A DNA stretch of 28,722 bases from Phycisphaerales bacterium (GTDB taxonomy: Bacteria > Planctomycetota > Phycisphaerae > UBA1845 > Fen-1342): assembly GCA_022839625.1 (NCBI GenBank), contig JALHJL010000017.1, positions 70,798-99,519 on the forward strand, given 5' to 3'. Each line of letters begins with the position of its first letter. Within the stretch, counting starts at the first letter, position 1. Position numbers and translations under genes: made by a program. A model generated the notes under the pieces. It was not told where the DNA came from. It worked only from the letters and a program-made list of their open reading frames with translations, and ran no database searches. This document shows, in pieces, positions 1 to 7,359 of the stretch.

Positions 1-786
1 TTTGGCCGAGCCGTCGAGCTTGGCCAGGAACAGGCCGCTGACCTTCACCGCCTCCGAGAAGATCTTCGCCTGGTTGATCGCGTTCTGGCCGATGGTCGCA
101 TCGAGCACCAGCAGCACCTCGTGCGGAGCGTCGGGAATCCGCTTCTGCACCACGCGCTGAATCTTGCTCAGCTCGCGCATCAGGTGCTCCTGCGTGTGCA
201 GGCGGCCCGCCGTGTCGATCACCAGCACGTCCACCTTGCGGGCCAGGGCCGCTTCGCACGCGTCGAACGCGACGGCCGCCGGATCGCTGTTCGGCTGGTG
301 CTTGACGATGTCCACGCCGGCCCGCTTGGCCCAGATGACCAGTTGCTCGATGGCGGCGGCACGGAATGTGTCGCACGCCCCCATCAGCACCGACTTGCCC
401 TGCTGCTTGAGGTGATAGGCGAGCTTCGCGACGCTGGTCGTCTTGCCCGAGCCGTTGATCCCCACCACGAAGATCACGGTCGGCGGCGTGGGGGCGAAGT
501 GCAGCGCCCGGTCCGTGTCGCTCCAGGTCTCGGCGATGCGTTGCTTCATGAAGGGCAGAATCTCCTGGGCCTCGGAGACACGGCCCGCTTTCCAGCCCTG
601 GCGCACCTCCTCGATCAGGCCGGTCACCGCGCGCGGCCCCATGTCGCCGGCCAGCATCGCATCGGTCAACTGGTCGAGCAGCTCCTCGTCGATCTTGCGG
701 CCGACCGGCAGCAGCGTCCGCAGGCCCGAGACGATCTTGTCGCGGGTCTTGCTCAGTCCACGCTTGAGTGCGTCAAACAGCCCCAT
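1..786 (-). CDS. ftsY: Signal recognition particle receptor FtsY, partial (3' end outside window)
   Basis: SRP-family GTPase that docks ribosome-SRP complexes at the inner membrane for co-translational protein insertion. The first 262 codons are visible. A short N-terminal helical N domain (about residues 1-90) is followed by the G domain: G1 P-loop GINGSGKTT near residue 108, the DTFRAAAIEQL motif, DTAGR (G3), and the start of the G4 region LAKLDGSAK at the window edge. The start is the ATG at 786; the protein begins MGLFDALKRGLSKTRDK, which is typical of short FtsY proteins that lack the long acidic A domain of E. coli. The start lies 14 nt inside the end of nusB, so translation is probably coupled. 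Ffh has the same G domain but would carry a C-terminal M domain; the KRGLSKTR start and DATIGQNA motif favour FtsY. Confidence 0.95.
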   Translation of the reverse strand, partial: MGLFDALKRGLSKTRDKIVSGLRTLLPVGRKIDEELLDQLTDAMLAGDMGPRAVTGLIEEVRQGWKAGRVSEAQEILPFMKQRIAETWSDTDRALHFAPTPPTVIFVVGINGSGKTTSVAKLAYHLKQQGKSVLMGACDTFRAAAIEQLVIWAKRAGVDIVKHQPNSDPAAVAFDACEAALARKVDVLVIDTAGRLHTQEHLMRELSKIQRVVQKRIPDAPHEVLLVLDATIGQNAINQAKIFSEAVKVSGLFLAKLDGSAK

Positions 787-1333
787 CGCAATCCTCTTGC
801 GGTTCATTACCAGGGTCGGCCGCCCCCGCCGGCGCGTTCGGCCGCGGCGTGGTCGTCTCTCCGCCCTCGTCCGGCGTTGCCCCGGCTTCCCGCGCCGCCA
901 CCTCGCGCCGCAGACCATCGAGCACGCCGTTGACGAAGGCCGGGGACTCGGCCCCGGCGAAACGCCGGGCCAGCTCGATCGCCTCGTTGATGACGACCTC
1001 GTACGGCCGGTCCGGACAGTGGAGCAACTCGTATAGGCCGAGCCGCAGGATGTTACGGTCCACCGGCGGCATGCGGTCGATCGACCAGCCCACGACGTGT
1101 TGTGTGAGGAGCTGGTCGCTGGCGGCCCGCTGCTGCCAGGCCCCCGCGGCGAGTTCGCGCGCGAAGGAGAGCGCCTGGGGTCCCAGCGGACGTCGCCAGT
1201 GGAGATCGTCGCGGTTAGCCGGATCGGCCAGGAACGTATCCAACTGCTCGGTGAACGAGTCGCCGAGCGCGTCGAACAGGCACAGGGCCTGCAACGCGAG
1301 CATGCGAGCGTGCGAGCGTTCCCGAAACGACAT
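773..1333 (-). CDS. nusB: Transcription antitermination factor NusB
   Basis: NusB partners NusE (ribosomal protein S10) in the rRNA antitermination complex. The 186-residue product has the all-helical NusB fold signature: SHARMLALQALCLFDA at the N-terminus, then MPPVDRNILRLGLYELL, then the diagnostic VVINEAIELARRFAGAESPAFVNGVLD. The core ends near residue 145. It is followed by a roughly 40-residue Gly/Pro/Glu-rich tail, probably disordered, that is longer than the usual 130-150-residue protein. The last 14 nt overlap the ftsY start. It lies 33 nt behind ribH, a common bacterial pairing (ribH-nusB), supporting a ribH-nusB-ftsY transcript. The Shine-Dalgarno sequence before the ATG is weak. 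Confidence 0.94.
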   Translation of the reverse strand: MSFRERSHARMLALQALCLFDALGDSFTEQLDTFLADPANRDDLHWRRPLGPQALSFARELAAGAWQQRAASDQLLTQHVVGWSIDRMPPVDRNILRLGLYELLHCPDRPYEVVINEAIELARRFAGAESPAFVNGVLDGLRREVAAREAGATPDEGGETTTPRPNAPAGAADPGNEPQEDCDGAV

Positions 1334-1366
1334 CGCGGGCCACCGGCCAGGGGTGCTGGCTCCGAA

Positions 1367-1840
1367 CTACCGTTTCGGGAGCGCCGCCAGCAGGTTGGCC
1401 ATCTCGATGGCCGCCCGGGCGGCGTCCGCGCCCTTGTTCCCGGTCTTCGCGCCGGCGCGGTCGATCGCCTGCTCCAATGAGTCCGCCGTCACGACGCCGA
1501 AGGTGACCGGCACACCCGTGGACAGGGAGACCTGCGCGATCCCCTTCGCCACCTCGCCGGCCACGTACTCGAAGTGCGGGGTCTGTCCGCGGATCACGCA
1601 GCCGAGGCAGAGGACGGCGGCGTACCGGCCGGTCGCGGCCAGCTTCTGCGCGACCAGCGGCAGTTCCCACGCGCCCGGGACCCAGACCTGCGTGATGTTG
1701 CCCGCGGCCGCGCCGTGGCGGGTCAACTCGTCGATGGCCCCGTCCACGAGGCGCGCCGTAACGAACTCGTTGAAGCGCGCGGCGGCCAGCGCGAAGCGAT
1801 GCGGGCCGGCGTCCAACTTCGCAGAAATCACTTCACTCAT
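1367..1840 (-). CDS. ribH: 6,7-dimethyl-8-ribityllumazine synthase
   Basis: Penultimate riboflavin enzyme, condensing the ribityl-aminopyrimidine with 3,4-dihydroxy-2-butanone 4-phosphate to give lumazine. The product is 157 residues, the usual length. Visible motifs are AARFNEFVTARLVDGA at the N-terminus, VPGAWELPLVAQKLA, GCVIRGQTPHFEYV containing the catalytic His (H89), and the C-terminal AGAKTGNKGADAA phosphate-binding segment. The ATG at 1840 was chosen because the family homology begins there; the frame stays open much further upstream but reads as non-protein. No clear Shine-Dalgarno precedes it. First gene of the ribH-nusB-ftsY set. No other rib genes are in the window. Confidence 0.95.
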   Translation of the reverse strand: MSEVISAKLDAGPHRFALAAARFNEFVTARLVDGAIDELTRHGAAAGNITQVWVPGAWELPLVAQKLAATGRYAAVLCLGCVIRGQTPHFEYVAGEVAKGIAQVSLSTGVPVTFGVVTADSLEQAIDRAGAKTGNKGADAARAAIEMANLLAALPKR

Positions 1841-1878
1841 AGGGCTGATCCATAATTGTGACCGGTTGTTCCGCGAAC

Positions 1879-1907
1879 AGCTTAGCACTGGCGGGGTTGG
1901 CGGGCAA
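1879..1907 (-). promoter_or_regulatory. Possible sigma-70 promoter for ribH-nusB-ftsY
   Basis: On the minus strand TTGCCC (1907-1902) and TAAGCT (1884-1879) are separated by 17 nt, with an upstream TG giving an extended -10. Start of transcription would fall about 30 nt before the ribH ATG. The -10 is a poor match, so this is tentative. Confidence 0.25.
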
Positions 1908-2087
1908 ATCGCGTCCCGCTTGACAGGACAGGCAGGGCGACCTTGAATGCGATCAAGCGGGGATGTCGTGTCCCCGCAGGCGAGGCGGTGCCGGAGCGGG
2001 GTATTGGGCCAGGGACGGCCGTATGTGGATTCGCACCACCGACCATTCGGGCTCGACATGCCCTCACCCCGACGGAGGTCGATTGAC

Positions 2088-3455
2088 ATGAGAACTAAGC
2101 TCAGCTTCTGCGCGGCCGCCCTGTGGGTTGCGCTCGTGGCCCTGCTGGTGACCAGCCCCGGCTGCACAATCACCACATCGCCCCTCAGTTCCGGCGACAC
2201 CTCGGGGGGAGGCACACGTGCGCCCACCGACGGCAGCACGGATGGCTCCAGCGCCCCCACGGCACCGGGGGACGACGGCGGCGATGCCGATTCGGGGGAG
2301 GGCGACGCGGGCGACGGAGGCAACGGCGGAGTGCAGTCCGGAACGCTCACCGCCGGCAGCTTTGACGACAATCTCAACCTCGGCGTATTTCGCGACTTCA
2401 TCACGGGCGTGCTTCAGTCCGACCAGGCGGGGCGCTATCCGAACGTCGCACTGGGCCAACGGATCATCGTTACCGTGAGGGACCAGCAGGGGGTTCCGAT
2501 TGCCGACGCGCGCGTCGTGATCACGCCCGAAGGGCAGCCGGAAGCCGTGCTGCTCGACCAGGTGACCGGCAGCGACGGACGGGTCCTGTTCCTGACCGGC
2601 CTGGATGGGGCGCCGGAGGCCACGTCGTTCACGGTGACGGTCCACTCGCCCGCCGAGGATAACCCGGTCGCGGAAGTGCGCGACCTGAACAACCTCGAGT
2701 GGAACTTCACCCTGGCTGCGGCCGGCGCGGCCCCCGGCAACCTGGACCTCGCGTTTCTCGTGGACACCACGGGCAGCATGGGGGACGAGCTCGAGTACCT
2801 GAAGACCGAGATGCAGAGCATCGCGCGGGCCGTCCACGAGCTGTTCCCCGACGTGACCAAGCGGTACGCCCTGATCCTGTATCGCGACGCGGGCGACCTC
2901 TACGTCGTGCGGCCGTTCGACTTCACGGCGACCCTGGACGACTTCCTGGCGAACCTCGCGGACCAGTCGGCGGACGGCGGCGGCGATTGGCCGGAGGCCG
3001 TCCACCTCGGATTGGAGGAGGTCAATAAGCTGAGCTGGATCGCAACCGACACGGCGCGCGTCCTGTTCTGGGTCGCCGATGCCCCGCCGCACACCGAGTT
3101 CGCCGAGCGCACCTTCGCGGCCATCGGGGCGCTGCGCGCCCGGACGATCGCGATGTACCCGGTGGCGGCCAGCGGCGTCGATACGGAACTCGAGTTCTAC
3201 ATGCGCGCGGCGGCGTTCCTGACGCTGAGCGAGTACCTGTTCCTGACGGACGATTCGGGCGTCGGAAACCCGCACGCCGAGCCGCACGTGCCGTGCTACC
3301 ACGTGCAGCGTCTGGACCAGCTCATTATCCGCATGATTCGGGCCGAGTTGTCGGGGGCGCGCGTGGAGCCCGATCCCGGCGACATCATTCGCACGGTAGG
3401 CAACCCCGCGAGCGGCGTGTGCATGCCCGAGGAAGACGACGCGAATCAGCAGTAG
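2088..3455 (+). CDS. Lipoprotein with von Willebrand factor A domain
   Basis: The 455-residue predicted lipoprotein has a signal peptide MRTKLSFCAAALWVALVALLV with a lipobox-like SPGC (lipidated C26). A Gly/Asp/Ser/Thr-rich linker follows to about residue 110. A small beta-sandwich of carboxypeptidase-regulatory/Ig type spans about 123-205 (IIVTVRDQQGVPIADARVVI). A vWA domain starts near residue 219, with the MIDAS metal-binding sequence DTTGSMG and the later GGGDWPEAVHLGLEE typical of this subfamily. The vWA fold normally mediates metal-dependent protein binding; the ligand here is unknown. The start at 2088 is supported by GGAGG at 2074-2078 and by the signal peptide; earlier in-frame starts would bury the signal. 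It is divergent from ribH. Exported to the periplasm or outer surface by inference. Confidence 0.88.
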   Translation: MRTKLSFCAAALWVALVALLVTSPGCTITTSPLSSGDTSGGGTRAPTDGSTDGSSAPTAPGDDGGDADSGEGDAGDGGNGGVQSGTLTAGSFDDNLNLGVFRDFITGVLQSDQAGRYPNVALGQRIIVTVRDQQGVPIADARVVITPEGQPEAVLLDQVTGSDGRVLFLTGLDGAPEATSFTVTVHSPAEDNPVAEVRDLNNLEWNFTLAAAGAAPGNLDLAFLVDTTGSMGDELEYLKTEMQSIARAVHELFPDVTKRYALILYRDAGDLYVVRPFDFTATLDDFLANLADQSADGGGDWPEAVHLGLEEVNKLSWIATDTARVLFWVADAPPHTEFAERTFAAIGALRARTIAMYPVAASGVDTELEFYMRAAAFLTLSEYLFLTDDSGVGNPHAEPHVPCYHVQRLDQLIIRMIRAELSGARVEPDPGDIIRTVGNPASGVCMPEEDDANQQ

Positions 3456-4109
3456 TCCGCGGCTTCGCCCGGGATGGGGCGATGGAATGGAGCCCGGCAG
3501 TCCGGAGTCCATGACAGATTCGGCGGAGTGTTTCTTCCGCCCCGAATGGGGCGACTGGATGTAGCCCGGCAGTCCGCCTCGGAAGCGTAGCGCCGGACCC
3601 GAGCTTGCCTGCCACGGTGGGCAGGTCGCTACTGGGTGGGGTGGGCGTCCCGCCCGCCAACATCGCCCATCGGCCGACCGAGACTTCGGCGGCGGGGGTG
3701 TGGCACGGTGCTTCTTGGCCGACGGCGCAGTTTCCGCGCAAAAGGGGGGCCGCTCGTGACCATCCCCTGCGAAAAGCTCCGGCGCGCGGTCGATAAGAAG
3801 GACGTGTCGGCGCCGGGCTCCCGCGCCGATGCAAATTGCCACGGAAGGCACAATCCTTGGCGCGCGAGGGCGCGTAGGGGCGAGCCTGAGGCTCGCCTGC
3901 GATTGCTGCGACCGAACAGGGAGGTCCGGCCCTGCGAATCGGCCCCTCGCCGGCAAGGTCTCAACGCGGGGGAATTCGCGGCGAGGTCTGCCCGCCCGCG
4001 GTGCCGCCCGGAGGCGGCGGCTGGACAGCGCTCGACATTCGGTGTATCTGCTAATAGGACTTGTTGGTCGGTTGAGCGGCACCGACCGCGTGCCGCCGGA
4101 TATTGCCGC
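3456..4109. repeat. Repeat-rich intergenic region with hairpin elements
   Basis: No gene is seen in 654 bp. Two imperfect direct repeats of about 42 bp lie at 3463-3504 and 3534-3576; both end in TAGCCCGGCAGTCCG or AGCCCGGCAGTCCG and each contains a CGCCC-6nt-GGGCG hairpin (3466-3481 and 3538-3553). Further elements are a GTAGCGCCGGACC half-site at 3587-3599, a hairpin at 3608-3625 (CCTGCC, 6-nt loop, GGCAGG) in reverse orientation, and a perfect 8-bp-stem hairpin at 3879-3897 (GGCGAGCC-TGA-GGCTCGCC) preceded by GTAGG. They resemble the hairpin family seen at 17181-17525 and 19182-19228. Confidence 0.75.
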
Positions 4110-5348
4110 ATGACCAGCTACGCATCTTCTGAGGTCAGCTTGAGGCCGCCGGAGCTCGTCACCGATACCGCCGTTCTGGAGCAGCACTGCGCGGCCTGGC
4201 GCCGCGCCGGGGTGCTTGCGTTCGACACGGAGTTCATTCGCGACGACACGTATGATGCGGCCCTGTGCCTGATTCAGGTGGGCACGGAGGCGGGCGTCGT
4301 ACTGATCGATCCGACCCAGGGCGTGGACCTCCGTACGTTCTGGGACCTGGTCGCGGACGAATCGGTGACGACCGTGGTTCACGCGGGCAAGGAGGATTTC
4401 GAGCTCTGCCTGCGGACGAGCGGCCACGTGCCGCGCAACGTCTATGACGTGCAGGTCGCCGCCGGCTTCGTGGGACACGGATATCCTCTCAGCCTCGTCC
4501 GCCTGGTGGAAAATGTGCTCCACCGCCGCATCTCCAAGGGGCAAACGCTCACCGACTGGCTGCGGCGGCCGTTGACCGCGGCCCAGACGCGCTACGCCGT
4601 CGAGGACGTGGCCCACCTGCTGGAGCTGCATGAGCGCCTGCGGGCGGAGGTCGCGCGGCTCGGCCGAACGGCCTGGGTGGCGGAGGAAATGAAGTGCTTT
4701 GAAGACCCGGCGTTCTACCGGGCGCCGGTCGAGGAGCGCGCCCTGCGGCTCCGCGGCAGCAAGAAGCTGGACGGCCTCGGACTGGCGGTCCTCCAGCGCC
4801 TGGTGGAATGGCGGGACCGCTGGGCCAAGTCGCGCAACCGTCCGATCCGGGCGCTGATGCGTGACGACGTCCTGGTGGAAATCGCCCGCCGCCGCCCACA
4901 GAGCGCGACCGACCTGGAAGTCCTGCGCGGCTTCCCGCAGGCGCGCAACCGCAAGGTGGTCCAGGAACTGCTGAGCGTGATCAGCGAGGCCGCCAAGCTG
5001 CCCAAAGGCGAGTGGCCGACCCCGTGCGAGCGCCGCGATGACGCTCCGATGACCACCGCGCTGCTGGACCTGCTCTCCGCGATTACGGTGGCGATCTGCC
5101 ACGAAGAGCAGCTCAGCCGCAACCTGCTCGGCAGCACGCAGCGCTTGCGCGAAGTCCTCGACTACCAGGCCGGCCTGCTGCCCGAGCGACCGGCGCTGCT
5201 CAGCGGCTGGCGGGAGGAGTTCATCGGTCGCCGGTTGCTCGCGCTGCTTGACGGGCGCAGCGAGATCCACCTTTCCGGCTGGCCGGACAATCCGCGGCTC
5301 AAGGTGGCGGCCCATCCGGGCGCGCGGCGCGACCGCAGGACTTCCTGA
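4110..5348 (+). CDS. rnd: RNase D-like 3'-5' exoribonuclease with HRDC domain
   Basis: DEDDy-family exonuclease that trims 3' ends of tRNA and other stable RNA in the cytoplasm. The 412-residue product shows all three exonuclease motifs: Exo I FDTEF (D39, E41), Exo II VHAGKEDFEL (D96) and Exo III YAVED (Y162, D166), plus YDVQVAAGF between them. An HRDC-type helical nucleic-acid-binding domain covers about residues 205-290 (LAVLQRLVEWRDRWAKSRNR, then VLRGFPQ). The remaining C-terminal 110 residues resemble the second helical region of RNase D. The start at ATG 4110 was chosen because homology begins just after it; the open frame reaches 3636 but that stretch is repeat-derived. The Shine-Dalgarno is weak. 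Single gene, with a 157-nt gap to the next. Confidence 0.9.
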   Translation: MTSYASSEVSLRPPELVTDTAVLEQHCAAWRRAGVLAFDTEFIRDDTYDAALCLIQVGTEAGVVLIDPTQGVDLRTFWDLVADESVTTVVHAGKEDFELCLRTSGHVPRNVYDVQVAAGFVGHGYPLSLVRLVENVLHRRISKGQTLTDWLRRPLTAAQTRYAVEDVAHLLELHERLRAEVARLGRTAWVAEEMKCFEDPAFYRAPVEERALRLRGSKKLDGLGLAVLQRLVEWRDRWAKSRNRPIRALMRDDVLVEIARRRPQSATDLEVLRGFPQARNRKVVQELLSVISEAAKLPKGEWPTPCERRDDAPMTTALLDLLSAITVAICHEEQLSRNLLGSTQRLREVLDYQAGLLPERPALLSGWREEFIGRRLLALLDGRSEIHLSGWPDNPRLKVAAHPGARRDRRTS

Positions 5349-5439
5349 ACAGCCCCGCGCGCCGTTCACGCCGCTGTGCCAGCGTCCCGCGTGCCCTTTC
5401 GGACGGCATTTCCGGCTCGCATCCCGCTAACGTTCTGCC

Positions 5440-5445
5440 TATATT
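5440..5445 (+). promoter_or_regulatory. Possible -10 element upstream of the radical SAM gene
   Basis: TATATT (5 of 6 matches to TATAAT) sits in a locally AT-rich spot about 60 nt before the ATG at 5506. No convincing -35 was seen at the right distance. Confidence 0.2.
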
Positions 5446-5505
5446 GCGGTCTGCTCGGGCGCCCGGCGAGCGCGGCGCGGTACGGCGAGCGAAAGGAACG
5501 CGCGG

Positions 5506-7122
5506 ATGACCGACCGAGTGCGGCCGTTGGTCGAACTGGCCGGCGGCAGCCATGCGTATGTTTCCTCGGCGAGCTATGCGGCCTGTGGCGGGCCGGGGGA
5601 CTGGCGAACCGGCCCGGGACAGGCGATCGACCTGAGCTTCCACCACCCGGTGGAAGACTGGCTGGGCCGCTACGCGGTCCGCCGGCTGCTCGGGTGGCTG
5701 GCGCGCGCCCGCCCCCGGCGCAAGACGGTCATCGAGGAGGTGCTGGCCAGCTATGGGGATCCGGGTGCGCCGCTTGCCCAGCGGCTGAAGTACTGGCCGC
5801 TGCACCGGTTCATGGATTACATGCGCGGCAGCGTGTCGATCGACACGTTCCGCGAGCGCGTCAGCGAGCACGCGGCGACGGTGCGCGGCCTGGTGGCCAC
5901 CGCGCGCAGCGTCGCGGAGTTCGGGCTGACCGTGCCGCAGCGATTCTCCGCTCCGCTCTTCGCCGTGTGGAACTTCACCAACCGCTGCAACCTGCGCTGC
6001 CGGCACTGTTACCAGGACAGCGACGCCCGGGCCCTGAGCGACGAGTTGACGCTGGCCGAGAAGCTCGACCTCCTGGATCAGATCGCCGGGCAATACGTGC
6101 CGATGATGGCGTTCGCCGGCGGCGAGCCGACGATCTCGCCGGACCTGCTCCCCGTGCTGCGCCGCTGCAAGTTCTACGGCATGCACACCAGCGTGGCGAC
6201 CAACGGCACCTTGCTGACGCCGCGGTTGGCGGCGGAGCTGGCCGACGCGGGTGCGCGGTACATCGAGGTCTCGCTGGATTCGGTGCGTGCCGAGCGGCAC
6301 GACGCCTTCCGCGGCCAGCCGGGCATGTGGGAACGCACCGTGCGGGGCATGCGGTGCGTCGTGCAGCAGCCCGGCCTGCGGCTGGGCATCGCGATGTGCG
6401 TGCACCGCGGCAACTTCGACGAGCTGGAGGACATGCTCCGGTTCGCCGTGGACATCGGGGCGTCCTGCGTGGCGCACTTCAACTTCATCCCGGTGGGCCG
6501 TGGAACCGGGATGGCCGACGGCGACCTGACCCCCCGGCAGCGCGAGTGGCTGCTGCGCACGCTCAACGAATGGATGCAGTCCGGCCGGATCGGCGTGATT
6601 TCGACGGCACCGCAACTCGGCCGGGTGTGCCTCGTGCATTCGGCCCAGGACGGCCGCCAGTCGTGCTCGCACGCCGGTTCAGGCCGCGGGTGGAAGGCCC
6701 GCGTCGTGGCCAAGTACCTCGGCGGCTGCGGAGCGGGGCGAACGTACGTGTGCATCGAGCCCAACGGCGACATCACGCCCTGCGTGTACATGCCCCAGCG
6801 CGTCCTGGGCAACATCCGGCGGCGTCGCTTCGCCGAGATCTTCCGCAACAATGAGTTCCGGGACCTGCTGTGCGACCGGAGCAAGCTGACGCATCACTGC
6901 GGCGAATGCCGGTTCAAGAACTTCTGCGGGGGCTGCCGGGCCCGAGCGGACAGCTACTTCGGGGTGGTCACCGCCGGCGACCCGGGGTGCCTCTTCAACG
7001 AACGCCACTGGGACGAGTTGATCCGGCAACGGGACACGGTGGAGGCAACGTCCGCCGGCCCGCAGGGCACCGCTGTCCGCGGCTACGACGGCTGCACCAC
7101 GACGGTGCCGGCGTCGACCTGA
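5506..7122 (+). CDS. Radical SAM/SPASM-domain protein with N-terminal extension
   Basis: The product is 538 residues. Residues 1-155 form an N-terminal extension with no domain that I recognise. The radical SAM core follows: C161-x3-C165-x2-C168 (CNLRCRHC) binds the SAM-reducing 4Fe-4S cluster, with FAGGEPT, ATNGTLL and EVSLDSV as later core strands. The C-terminal third is a SPASM-type auxiliary-cluster domain: cysteines in GGCGAGRTYVCIEPNGDITPC, then CGECRFKNFCGGCRARA and a final Cys in GDPGCLF. This arrangement occurs in peptide-modifying enzymes (PqqE, sactisynthase types) and heme-pathway enzymes (NirJ/AhbD types). No precursor peptide or heme gene lies nearby, so the substrate is unknown. 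The start is supported by GAAAGGAA about 10 nt upstream of the ATG. Confidence 0.9.
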   Translation: MTDRVRPLVELAGGSHAYVSSASYAACGGPGDWRTGPGQAIDLSFHHPVEDWLGRYAVRRLLGWLARARPRRKTVIEEVLASYGDPGAPLAQRLKYWPLHRFMDYMRGSVSIDTFRERVSEHAATVRGLVATARSVAEFGLTVPQRFSAPLFAVWNFTNRCNLRCRHCYQDSDARALSDELTLAEKLDLLDQIAGQYVPMMAFAGGEPTISPDLLPVLRRCKFYGMHTSVATNGTLLTPRLAAELADAGARYIEVSLDSVRAERHDAFRGQPGMWERTVRGMRCVVQQPGLRLGIAMCVHRGNFDELEDMLRFAVDIGASCVAHFNFIPVGRGTGMADGDLTPRQREWLLRTLNEWMQSGRIGVISTAPQLGRVCLVHSAQDGRQSCSHAGSGRGWKARVVAKYLGGCGAGRTYVCIEPNGDITPCVYMPQRVLGNIRRRRFAEIFRNNEFRDLLCDRSKLTHHCGECRFKNFCGGCRARADSYFGVVTAGDPGCLFNERHWDELIRQRDTVEATSAGPQGTAVRGYDGCTTTVPAST

Positions 7123-7157
7123 ATCACGCCGCGCAGGTGGCCCGGAAAACAAGAAGT

Positions 7158-7203
7158 GGGGGCAGCCACCTATTTCTTCGGCCGAGGATGGGTGGCTGTC
7201 CCC
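7158..7203. terminator. Long inverted repeat between convergent genes (REP-like, possible bidirectional terminator)
   Basis: GGGGGCAGCCACC (7158-7170) pairs with GGTGGCTGTCCCC (7191-7203): a 13-bp stem with one G-T wobble. The 20-nt interior also folds around a CGGCCG core. It lies between the ends of two converging genes. No T-tract is present, so factor-independent termination is not certain. Confidence 0.5.
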
Positions 7204-7260
7204 GATCAGTGGAGCGGACTCACACCTCCAACAGCCACGACGCGCCTGACACACAACAAC

Positions 7261-7292
7261 CCGCCCCCGCCGGGCGGTTCCGACGGGGGCGG
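7261..7292. terminator. GC-rich hairpin between convergent genes
   Basis: CCGCCCCCG (7261-7269) is perfectly complementary to CGGGGGCGG (7284-7292), with a 14-nt loop. It lies 68 nt beyond the 3' end of the minus-strand FG-GAP gene. No T-tract is seen on either side. Confidence 0.4.
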
Positions 7293-7359
7293 AGGTTGAG
7301 TCACTTCCTTCGGTCACGGCCGGCCCGGTTTCGTGCCGGCCGCGTACGCGGGGCGGCGT

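Noticed and set aside
1867..1877. GTTCCGCGAAC palindrome as a LexA-type operator
   Set aside because: Spacing (GTTC-N3-GAAC) does not match known LexA boxes, and neither flanking gene is an SOS gene.
1841..2087. FMN riboswitch upstream of ribH
   Set aside because: The leader predicted from the weak promoter is only about 30 nt, and I see no FMN-aptamer conserved blocks.
2064..5369. Very long open frame (about 1100 codons) on the minus strand opposite the vWA and RNase D genes
   Set aside because: It is the antisense shadow of well-supported plus-strand genes in GC-rich DNA; its translation is Arg/Ala/Gly/His-rich with no domain.
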